15,508 nt of DNA from Deltaproteobacteria bacterium (GTDB taxonomy: Bacteria > Desulfobacterota > Desulfobulbia > Desulfobulbales > BM004): positions 1-15,508 of the forward strand of contig JAFDCT010000288.1 in assembly GCA_019312695.1 (NCBI GenBank). Direction: 5' to 3'. Under the pieces are notes generated by a model. It saw only the letters and a program-made list of their open reading frames with translations. It did not search any database and was not told the origin of the DNA. Positions 7,648 through 13,610 of the stretch are shown in pieces. Numbering within the stretch: the stretch's first letter is position 1; each line of letters begins with the position of its first letter. Position numbers and translations under genes: made by a program.

Positions 7648-8385
7648 TTACTTCATGCTGCGGATGCGGATATCTATGTCAGGAGCATTTTCAAGCAGCT
7701 GCACAATTTTCAAAGTTTCGGTTTCACCGTAGTGATACGGATAAAGCACCCTGGGTTTGAAGGCTAAGGCTGCATCTGCCACCATTTCAGGAGTCATGGT
7801 ATAGGGCAGATTCATGGGCAGAAAAGCATAATCAATGCGTTTAAGCTCTTTCATTTCCGGTGTATTTTCTGTGTCTCCTGCAATATAAACTCTTGTATGA
7901 CCAAATGTCATAACATAGCCGTTGCCCTCCCCTTTTGGATGGAATACCTGGCCGGTATCACGCTTATGGACAAGATTGTAGGCCGGGACCGCTTCGACTT
8001 TTATTCCTTCAATATCCTGGACATCCCCGTTTTTCATAATGATTCCGCCTGGAACGGTCTTAGCGCCTATCTCTGTCAGGACCAGTATTGTTTTGTCTGT
8101 GCGCACCTGTTCCAAGGCAGCCGGATCAAGATGGTCGCGGTGATGGTGGGTAAGCAAAATAATATCAGCTTTCGGCAGCCCGTTATAATCCGCAACCTTG
8201 CTGTAAGGGTCAATATGGATGACTTTCCCGCCATAGACGATCATAAGTGTGCCGTGGCCCAGAAAAGTAATTTCTAGGTGCCCGCCCGATGTGCTGATAA
8301 CATCCTTTTCAAACTGTTCCTGTCCGTATGCTGGAATAATTGAGAAAAAAACAAGGAATACCGTGGCGGAAACGATGCGCATCAT
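7648..8385 (-). CDS. Exported metallo-beta-lactamase-fold hydrolase (UlaG-like)
   Basis: This 245-aa protein has a signal peptide (residues 1-21, hydrophobic 6-17, ending PAYG-Q) and an MBL fold. The dinuclear metal motif HxHxDH is present as H80, H82, D84 and H85 (THHHRDHLD), followed by AGDTE with Asp171 and YPYHYG with His218. The order and spacing (FLGHGTLMI, IDPY, THHHRDH, AGDTE, PYHYG) fit the UlaG/UPF0173-like metal-dependent hydrolases, not true beta-lactamases, and the substrate is unknown. The ATG has GGGAG about 8 nt upstream; a second Met directly follows. It leads a two-gene unit with the exported DsrE-family protein, so a shared periplasmic substrate, possibly a sulfur compound, is an inference only. 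Confidence 0.88.
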   Translation of the reverse strand: MMRIVSATVFLVFFSIIPAYGQEQFEKDVISTSGGHLEITFLGHGTLMIVYGGKVIHIDPYSKVADYNGLPKADIILLTHHHRDHLDPAALEQVRTDKTILVLTEIGAKTVPGGIIMKNGDVQDIEGIKVEAVPAYNLVHKRDTGQVFHPKGEGNGYVMTFGHTRVYIAGDTENTPEMKELKRIDYAFLPMNLPYTMTPEMVADAALAFKPRVLYPYHYGETETLKIVQLLENAPDIDIRIRSMK

Positions 8386-8447
8386 AGCTTTATCTCCCTT
8401 GGCAAACGGTGAAAAAAGAAGCGTGTGGAAGTAAAAGTATACTGAAA

Positions 8448-8476
8448 TGACTAGAAAAAAGAGCAGAAAAAGTCAA
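8448..8476 (-). promoter_or_regulatory. Possible sigma-70 promoter for the MBL-fold gene
   Basis: On the minus strand TTGACT (5 of 6 to the -35 consensus) is followed after 17 bp by TAGTCA, a poor -10. A better -10 lookalike, TATACT, is at about 8437-8442 but is too far from TTGACT. The location, about 60 bp before the start codon, is sensible; the match is only fair. Confidence 0.3.
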
Positions 8477-8674
8477 GAGAAAAGTAGGAAAATCCAAACA
8501 AATTACGGCAATATTTCTGTTACGCCTAAAATAAATAACCTGTTTGTTTTATTCATATAATTACCCGAATCTGCTCACAGGATGAAGCCCGATCCTGGCC
8601 AACCCCCCACAGAGGACCCAAAATTGTCATTTTCCCTTTATTTCTCTCCAAATCACAACCGTAAAGGAAGCAGA

Positions 8675-8690
8675 CTGAAACATCATTCAG
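8675..8690. promoter_or_regulatory. Inverted repeat, candidate activator site
   Basis: CTGAA and TTCAG are exact complements separated by 6 bp, centred about 100 bp upstream of the predicted sigma-54 start point. Enhancer-binding proteins usually bind dyad sites about 80-150 bp upstream of such promoters. The repeat is short and could be chance. Confidence 0.3.
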
Positions 8691-8768
8691 ACATAATTTC
8701 ATACCAACCTGTTGATATTATTTGACATAAGAAAAAAGCATGAGGGCCTGCCCATTCTAAAGTTTGTT

Positions 8769-8785
8769 AGGCACGATTATTGCTT
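8769..8785 (+). promoter_or_regulatory. Sigma-54 (RpoN) -24/-12 promoter
   Basis: AGGCAC, five bases, then TTGCTT gives the invariant GG (8770-8771) and GC (8782-8783) with exactly 10 bases between. This matches the sigma-54 consensus TGGCAC-N5-TTGCW at all but the first position. Transcription would begin near 8795 and give a leader of about 46 nt with a good ribosome site before the ATG at 8841. Expression would require an ATP-driven enhancer-binding protein. Confidence 0.68.
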
Positions 8786-8840
8786 CATAAGTATTAGGAA
8801 CATTATTGAACTATTACAAAAACCACCAGAGGAGAAAACC

Positions 8841-9260
8841 ATGGATGCAATAGATAAAGTAAGAATGATGGCAGAGCTGTCTAAAGATCATTGCGACCTG
8901 AACCATGGCCCCGGTATCAGCAACAAGAACATTCCGGCAGCTGATTATATTGTGATGCCTTTTGGCTACAAAGAGGCGGAAGACACAGAAGTTGCCGTGC
9001 GGGAATTGATCATTCCCGTTTGTTATGAGTGTGCCCTGGCTCTGAAAGGGGATGATTGGACACTGCTCTATTGTTTTGAATGTGCTGAAAGCCGCTGGGT
9101 CTACCGTAAATTTGCCAAGAACTGCTACCGCCACCATATTCTTTGGTTGCGGGGCTGCCCGGATTGCTCCCATGAATTCGGCGGGTTGTATTTTTCCGAC
9201 ATACCCTTCCATTACAGTTCAGCACACCTTGGGATCAATGAGATCAGGTTTGCAGTTTAA
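8841..9260 (+). CDS. Small eight-cysteine, probable zinc-binding protein of unknown function
   Basis: I do not recognise this 139-aa protein. It has eight cysteines: Cys18 in DHCDLNHG, CYEC at 61-64, CFEC at 78-81, Cys95 in NCYRHH, and CPDC at 106-109. Three CxxC knuckles with histidines nearby suggest zinc ribbons or a rubredoxin-like metal site. No signal peptide or membrane helix is seen, so it is probably cytoplasmic. The start at 8841 is chosen because GAGGAG lies 6-7 nt before it and a sigma-54 promoter sits at -58 to -72; the longer frame from 8712 would start upstream of that promoter. The gene stands alone between the MBL-fold gene and the Na/Pi transporter. A metal-binding regulatory or redox role is inference. 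Confidence 0.7.
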   Translation: MDAIDKVRMMAELSKDHCDLNHGPGISNKNIPAADYIVMPFGYKEAEDTEVAVRELIIPVCYECALALKGDDWTLLYCFECAESRWVYRKFAKNCYRHHILWLRGCPDCSHEFGGLYFSDIPFHYSSAHLGINEIRFAV

Positions 9261-9320
9261 AGGCACCCTAACCACCTGAACACGATCAATATATTTGTAA
9301 CTCGCGGCTCTCAGTCTAAT

Positions 9321-9349
9321 CCTTGCAGCCCCTGACAAGGTCTTTTTTT
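9321..9349 (+). terminator. Possible intrinsic terminator after the cysteine-rich gene
   Basis: CCTTG and CAAGG pair over a 10-nt loop and are followed by TCTTTTTTT, 60 bp after the stop at 9260. The stem is only 5 bp, so it is a weak candidate, but the U-tract and position fit. Confidence 0.42.
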
Positions 9350-9538
9350 CAGAAATCGTTGCTCCTTTTTTCCTCCTTTTCAGCAACAAAAAATCTGAAT
9401 GTCTGCAATCCTTCTTGTTCCCAATACAAAACAATATTATATCAAACTATAATTCTTAAATTTTTTTTTGGGTTAGAGAGGCATGCACCATTTCAACTGT
9501 GTGGCAACAAATTATCACCCACCTGAAGGATATGGTAA

Positions 9539-11251
9539 ATGAGTCAAACTTTTGATCTGTGGAAACTGATAGCCGGGTTGGGAATTTTTCTCTTCGGCAT
9601 GTCCATGGTCGAATATGCTCTCAGGATTCTGTCAGGCAGGGCTTTCCGGCGCCTGATCAGGCAGTACACCGATGGACGCATCAGGTCAATTGGCAGCGGT
9701 ACTCTTGTTACCGCCCTCCTGCAGAGCAGTTCAGCGGTATCCCTCATGGTCCTGGCATTTGTCGGGGCCGGGGTCATGAGCATGCAGAATGCCATCGGGG
9801 TGATCATGGGCTCAAATATAGGCACAACCCTGACCGTATGGATTGTCGCCATTGTCGGTTTCAAAATGAAGATTGAGGCCTTTGCTCTCCCTTTCATTGG
9901 GCTTGGTGGCATTGGTATCATCTTCTGTGATTCAACGGATAAACCTTACCAGGTCTGCCGTCTCCTTATCGGCTTCGGGTTTCTTTTTCTCGGGCTTGAT
10001 TACATGAAGAGCAGTGTTGAAAACGTGGGACAAAATTTTAACTTGAGCATGGTTCCTGATTACGGGCTCTGGGTTTACCTTGTAGCCGGAACGCTGCTGA
10101 CTGCCATTATGCAGGCCAGCGCCGCCAGTATCGCGATTGTGCTGACCGCATTGCATAGTGGCCTGATTACTTTTGATATCGGGGTGGCCATGGTTATCGG
10201 GGCCAATGTGGGCACAACCATTACTGTCATTCTCGGCTCCCTTGGCGGCATACCTGCAAAAAAAAGGGTCGCCTTCAGCCATCTGATCTTCAATGTGGCC
10301 ACCGGCATTGTCGCTTTTGTGAGTATAAAAGGACTGGTCCTGTTTATAATTCACTTTGTTGATATACAGACCAATGATGTCATGGGATTGGCACTTTTCC
10401 ACACTATATTTAATATTCTTGGTGTAATCCTTTTCTTTCCCTTTGTCGGAAAACTGGCCAACCTGCTTTATAAAATCTATCCTGACCGCAAACCCATCCT
10501 TACAGCCTATATCAACAATACCCCGACTGAAGTAATTGAAGCCGCTACCTCTGCACTGCGGAATGAAATTATCCACCTCCTGCACGAATGCCAGACATAT
10601 GGCTTAAGGCTTCTTAAGATTGACAGGAAGCTCGTGTTTGAAGATGCTCTGCCTCTGGAGAAAAGCGCCAAGAAAAAGCTCACGTTAGATAGTCTGTATG
10701 AAAACATAAAATTGCTGCATGCAGAGATCTTTGCCTACTACTCCAAACTCCAAAACCAGAAACTGGAAGTGGCAGAAGTCAAGGAACAGGAGCGCTTGAT
10801 TTTCTCCTCCCGGAATATTATGAATTCGATCAAGAATTTCAAGGGAATAAGAAACGATCTGGATGAGTTTGACGGTTCGGAAAATGTCTTCATGAATGAT
10901 CAGTACAATATGTTCCGCAAGCGCTTACATAAACTTTATCATGAGATGAAAGGCATACAGAAGCTTGAAAACAGGGAGGAGCAGTACCACATTCTGCTGA
11001 AAACCTTTGTCAAGATCGAAGAGGCTGATAAGAGGTGCATTAAGCAGACAATCAGTGCTGTAGCAGAAGGCAGGATCCAAGAATTGGAAATCTCCACCAT
11101 GCTGCTGGTGAACCGGCTTTTTACCCAGGCCTGCCGGCTGCAGATTTTCAGCCTCAAGGACCTGCTTCTCACCCAGGAGCAGATCAGCAACTTTGACCGG
11201 GCCCTTGACATGAAAGAAATTATTGAGGAGGAAAAGTTAAAGGAAGCGTAA
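9539..11251 (+). CDS. Na/Pi cotransporter family protein with PhoU-like C-terminal domain
   Basis: This 570-aa protein has an N-terminal membrane domain (about residues 1-310, eight or so helices) made of two inverted PNaS repeats, and a long soluble helical C-terminal domain (about 330-560) of the PhoU type. Repeat signatures are QSSSA (62-66) with GSNIGTT (91-97), and QASAA (192-196) with GANVGTT (221-227). The second motif lacks two serines of the usual QSSS. The family is NptA/YjbB-like, moving phosphate, in E. coli as an exporter. The ATG is preceded by AAGGA at a suitable spacing. TTGTTC and TATATC, 17 bp apart near 9409-9437, could be its sigma-70 promoter, with low certainty. It converges on the reductase gene, 22 bp away, with no clear terminator between. 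Confidence 0.93.
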   Translation: MSQTFDLWKLIAGLGIFLFGMSMVEYALRILSGRAFRRLIRQYTDGRIRSIGSGTLVTALLQSSSAVSLMVLAFVGAGVMSMQNAIGVIMGSNIGTTLTVWIVAIVGFKMKIEAFALPFIGLGGIGIIFCDSTDKPYQVCRLLIGFGFLFLGLDYMKSSVENVGQNFNLSMVPDYGLWVYLVAGTLLTAIMQASAASIAIVLTALHSGLITFDIGVAMVIGANVGTTITVILGSLGGIPAKKRVAFSHLIFNVATGIVAFVSIKGLVLFIIHFVDIQTNDVMGLALFHTIFNILGVILFFPFVGKLANLLYKIYPDRKPILTAYINNTPTEVIEAATSALRNEIIHLLHECQTYGLRLLKIDRKLVFEDALPLEKSAKKKLTLDSLYENIKLLHAEIFAYYSKLQNQKLEVAEVKEQERLIFSSRNIMNSIKNFKGIRNDLDEFDGSENVFMNDQYNMFRKRLHKLYHEMKGIQKLENREEQYHILLKTFVKIEEADKRCIKQTISAVAEGRIQELEISTMLLVNRLFTQACRLQIFSLKDLLLTQEQISNFDRALDMKEIIEEEKLKEA

Positions 11252-11273
11252 TATCTTTAAAATCATTACTGGC

Positions 11274-12218
11274 CTATATCGTAAGAACAACTTTTCCCCG
11301 GGCATGACCTTTTTCCATATATTCATGGGCCTCTTTTGCGCTTTCCAATGGATACGTTCTGTCCAGGACAACCCTGATCCTTTCCTCTTCTATCTTTTGC
11401 TTCAGCCACAACAGGTCATCCCTTTTCGGCATGACTGAAACAAATCTGCATTTTTTGCCGGGCAGGAAAGCAGTCAGCAAGCTGAAAAAAATCTTTTTCA
11501 CATCCGGTACAATGGTGATGAACATGCCGCCCGCTGTAAGGACTTGCCTACTTTTGGCAAAATCCAGATTGCCTACAGCATCAAAAATAACATCATAGGC
11601 TCGATTCTGTCTGGTAAAATCCTCCCCCGTATAATCAATTACATTCTCTGCCCCTAATGAAACAACCATATCTCTATTGCGCCGACTGCAAATCCCGGTG
11701 ACCCTGCCTCCTAAAATTTTTGCTATCTGGACAGCATAAGTTCCAACTCCTCCGGAAGCGCCGTTAATTAAAATTTGCTGATTTTGCTGCAGGTGTGCTT
11801 TACGCTGCAGAACCTGCAGGGCTGTCATGGCAGAACCGGGTACTGCTGCAGCCTCAATATATGTGAGGTTTGCCGGTTTTTTGCAAATATACTTTTCTTC
11901 TGTCGTTACAAGCTCGGTATAACCACCCTGTCCGGTCATAATATTGACCATGGCCATCACCTCATCACCAGACTTGAAAGCCGTGATATTTTTCCCTGTT
12001 TCCTTAACAATTCCAGCAATATCAGTACCCAGAATCTTAGGAAATCGTCTGCCGGTTATGAGCTTGAATTTGCCCTTTCTGATCTTCCAGTCAATGGGAT
12101 TGACCCCGGCTGCCTTCACTTCAATGAGGAGTTTATTCGGGCCCTGCCTGGGGTCGGCCACAATTGCTTCCTGCAAAACTTCAGGAGGGCCGTATGAATT
12201 GATAATTATTGCCCTCAC
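11274..12218 (-). CDS. Zinc-independent NAD(P)H quinone oxidoreductase-like protein (MDR family)
   Basis: This 314-aa medium-chain dehydrogenase/reductase begins MRAIIINSYGPPEVL, a standard start for the quinone-oxidoreductase/RTN4IP1-like branch. AAGVNPIDWKIRKG is at 36-49, the Rossmann nucleotide site NGASGGVGTYAVQIAK at 152-167, and the closing motif GHARGKVVL at 304-312. The zinc ligands of classical alcohol dehydrogenases are absent, so NAD(P)H-dependent reduction of a quinone or enone is expected. A longer frame reaches 12302, but those 28 residues fall inside fetB. I chose the GTG at 12218 because AAAAGG lies 9 nt before it and it restores the family N-terminus. It starts 5 bp after the FetB-like stop, so the two are co-transcribed and probably coupled. 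Confidence 0.9.
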   Translation of the reverse strand: MRAIIINSYGPPEVLQEAIVADPRQGPNKLLIEVKAAGVNPIDWKIRKGKFKLITGRRFPKILGTDIAGIVKETGKNITAFKSGDEVMAMVNIMTGQGGYTELVTTEEKYICKKPANLTYIEAAAVPGSAMTALQVLQRKAHLQQNQQILINGASGGVGTYAVQIAKILGGRVTGICSRRNRDMVVSLGAENVIDYTGEDFTRQNRAYDVIFDAVGNLDFAKSRQVLTAGGMFITIVPDVKKIFFSLLTAFLPGKKCRFVSVMPKRDDLLWLKQKIEEERIRVVLDRTYPLESAKEAHEYMEKGHARGKVVLTI

Positions 12219-12223
12219 ATGGA

Positions 12224-12937
12224 TTACCTTTTGGTAAAGTGCGGCTTGGCCAGGGAGAGAAAGACAGCAGAAGAGATACCAGCTGCCCCAAACACCATGC
12301 ACATAACCATTATCTGGTACCGGGCCGCGATAAGCGGTGAAACACCGGATAATATCTGGCCGGTCATCATGCCGGGAATTGAGACAAGTCCCACAGCAAA
12401 AAGCGAATTGGTAATGGGAATAAGCGAGGCCCTGAATGCTATATTGCGGGCCTGATTATACTCTATATCCCGGCCAATTTCGGCCTCCAACCTTTCTGCG
12501 GCCAGGCTGACGCTGTTCATGGCATTGGCAAAGATCATTCCGGCAAGCGGGATAAAATAATTGGGCCAGTACCACGGCTTGAGGTTTAATACGCCCTGGG
12601 TCACGAGAATAAGTGTTGTCAGGCCTCCTACCAGCAAGGATATAAGGGCCTTGGGGTAGAGAACCATCTGTTTGTGTTTTACGGTGCGCAAGGCGATCCA
12701 GCTGGCGATACATACCATGACAGTGAGCACTGCCAGCACGATCCAGACACTCTCTGCGTCGAAAATGTACGCCAAAAAGTAGCCGATCATCAAAAGCTGG
12801 ACCAGCATTCTTGAAACGCCATAAATCCCGTTACGGTGCTCCTTGGACCACAGGTACAAAATCACTATAACGATAAAAACGGGAATAAAGGTAAGTGCCA
12901 GAGAAAATATCGGTATGACTTGAAGTGACTTATTCAT
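12224..12937 (-). CDS. fetB: UPF0014 / FetB-type ABC transporter permease
   Basis: This 237-aa hydrophobic protein has about seven membrane helices. The conserved cytoplasmic segment NAMNSVSLAAERLEAEI (about 138-154) and the following ARNIAFRASLIPITNS and SIPGMMTGQILSGVSP stretches are hallmarks of the UPF0014 family, including E. coli FetB, the permease of an iron-export ABC system. FetB normally works with an ATPase, FetA, whose gene is often adjacent. Here none is visible on either side: downstream is the reductase and upstream is the cold-shock gene with its own terminator. The ATG has no purine-rich ribosome site, which is unusual. Substrate assignment as iron is by homology only. Confidence 0.9.
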   Translation of the reverse strand: MNKSLQVIPIFSLALTFIPVFIVIVILYLWSKEHRNGIYGVSRMLVQLLMIGYFLAYIFDAESVWIVLAVLTVMVCIASWIALRTVKHKQMVLYPKALISLLVGGLTTLILVTQGVLNLKPWYWPNYFIPLAGMIFANAMNSVSLAAERLEAEIGRDIEYNQARNIAFRASLIPITNSLFAVGLVSIPGMMTGQILSGVSPLIAARYQIMVMCMVFGAAGISSAVFLSLAKPHFTKR

Positions 12938-13082
12938 GGGAGATATGATCAGAAAAGGAAAATAAATTCTCTACCACCAGCATGGTAAATTTATGATGCA
13001 CTTTTCAGATCACTATAGCACCAATCAAAAATTTTAAATATCTGATTATGCCACCTTATCTAATATGCGGATGGTGCGAGTG

Positions 13083-13120
13083 AAAAAAAAATGCCCTGCT
13101 CAATACAGCAGGGCATTTTT
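13083..13120 (-). terminator. Strong intrinsic terminator after the cold-shock gene
   Basis: ATGCCCTGCT (13091-13100) and AGCAGGGCAT (13107-13116) form a perfect 10-bp stem with a 6-nt loop. On the minus strand it is followed by eight T, about 30 nt after the stop. The plus-strand side also ends in five T, so it could act in both directions. It separates the cold-shock gene from fetB. Confidence 0.92.
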
Positions 13121-13143
13121 AATTAGATTAGATAATACGCGGT

Positions 13144-13344
13144 TTAAAGCTTTACAACATTTGCTGCTGCAGGTCCTTTAGCGCCTTCGACTATGTCGAA
13201 CTTTACGCGGGCGCCTTCATCAAGTGATTTGAAGCCATCAGCCTGGATAGCTGTGTGATGGACGAAAACGTCCTTGCCGCCATCCTGCTCGATAAAGCCA
13301 AATCCCTTTGCATCATTAAACCACTTTACTGTACCTTCTGACAT
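13144..13344 (-). CDS. Cold-shock protein (CspA family)
   Basis: This 66-aa OB-fold single-stranded nucleic acid binding protein acts as an RNA chaperone in the cytoplasm. It has the RNP1 motif KGFGFI (13-18) and RNP2 VFVHHTAI (26-33), starts [10 protein letters not shown] and ends in the usual PAAANVVKL. The start is set by AGGAG 8 nt before the ATG; a longer frame to 13383 would only read through the leader. It has its own promoter (13537-13565), a leader of about 186 nt with several hairpins, and a strong terminator. A long structured 5' leader is typical of cold-inducible csp mRNAs, so temperature-dependent control at the RNA level is likely, although some csp genes are constitutive. Confidence 0.97.
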   Translation of the reverse strand: MSEGTVKWFNDAKGFGFIEQDGGKDVFVHHTAIQADGFKSLDEGARVKFDIVEGAKGPAAANVVKL

Positions 13345-13530
13345 CTTTACTACTCCTTTAATACGGGTTCCTTGGGGAACCACTTCTTTGATAGGGCCCC
13401 GGCATATTTCGTGTTGCCGGGTTGGCAGTCGTAGATTCTAAGCCCTAAAAACAAAAAACCGCACTCTCGTAAGTGACAGTGCGGTGGTCTTTCGTAATTT
13501 TGCCTACAAATACTTACTGCACGTGAACTG
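13345..13530 (-). ncRNA. Structured 5' leader of the cold-shock mRNA
   Basis: Read on the minus strand from the predicted start near 13530, three hairpins can be drawn. The first is ACCGCACT/AGTGCGGT (13458-13485), with a T-tract after it. The second is CCCGGCA/TGCCGGG (13398-13421, 10-nt loop). The third is GGTTCC/GGAACC (13366-13381, CCAA loop), about 20 nt before the start codon. The ribosome site AGGAG (around 13353) lies just after the third hairpin. The length is similar to the 159-nt leader of E. coli cspA. It is inferred from hairpins and promoter only; no thermosensor fold is proven. Confidence 0.55.
13453..13485 (-). terminator. Terminator-like hairpin inside the cold-shock leader
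   Basis: An 8-bp perfect stem with a 12-nt loop is followed on the minus strand by TTTTTT, G and five more T. It sits about 45-77 nt after the predicted csp start point. It could be an attenuator, a short-RNA terminator, or the end of transcripts coming from the MTHFR-like gene, whose stop is about 126 nt upstream and which has no clearer terminator. Confidence 0.6.
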
Positions 13531-13536
13531 GTTTGG

Positions 13537-13565
13537 AATATAAACATTTCACGCTATAATAGCAA
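13537..13565 (-). promoter_or_regulatory. Sigma-70 promoter of the cold-shock gene
   Basis: On the minus strand TTGCTA (4 of 6 to -35) is followed after exactly 17 bp by TATATT (5 of 6 to -10). It lies between the MTHFR-like gene and the csp leader and would start transcription near 13530. The spacing and matches make it the clearest sigma-70 promoter in the window. Confidence 0.6.
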
Positions 13566-13610
13566 GCTATTCTTTTTCCTTCCCCAAAAACCCGTCTAAA
13601 AAACCAATTT

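Larger units (their letters stand above)
8386..8840. other. 455-bp noncoding divergent region
   Basis: This gap lies between the MBL-fold gene (minus) and the cysteine-rich protein gene (plus). It holds a possible sigma-70 promoter for the minus gene, an inverted repeat at 8675-8690, and a well-formed sigma-54 promoter near 8770 for the plus gene. An open frame from 8712 joins the plus-strand gene in frame, but it would be transcribed only from upstream of the sigma-54 promoter, so I treat it as noncoding. I see nothing else recognisable in 8480-8670 except loose A/T-rich repeats. Confidence 0.6.

Noticed and set aside
8496..8549. AAACAAA and TTTGTTT inverted repeat in the noncoding gap.
   Set aside because: Arms are low-complexity and 40 bp apart; expected by chance in AT-rich DNA.
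8712..8840. N-terminal extension of the cysteine-rich protein by 43 residues.
   Set aside because: It spans the sigma-54 promoter and lies upstream of the strong GAGGAG site at the 8841 start.
9219..9434. Minus-strand 71-aa basic frame starting at TTG, between the cysteine-rich gene and the Na/Pi transporter.
   Set aside because: No ribosome site, a TTG start, overlap with the 3' end of the cysteine-rich gene, and no recognisable motif.
9323..9526. Plus-strand 67-aa frame in the gap before the Na/Pi transporter.
   Set aside because: It begins inside the putative terminator stem, has no ribosome site and is biased to residues encoded by T-runs.
12219..12302. 28-residue extension of the MDR reductase to an upstream ATG.
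   Set aside because: It lies within the fetB coding region and departs from the family N-terminus. The GTG at 12218 has a proper ribosome site.
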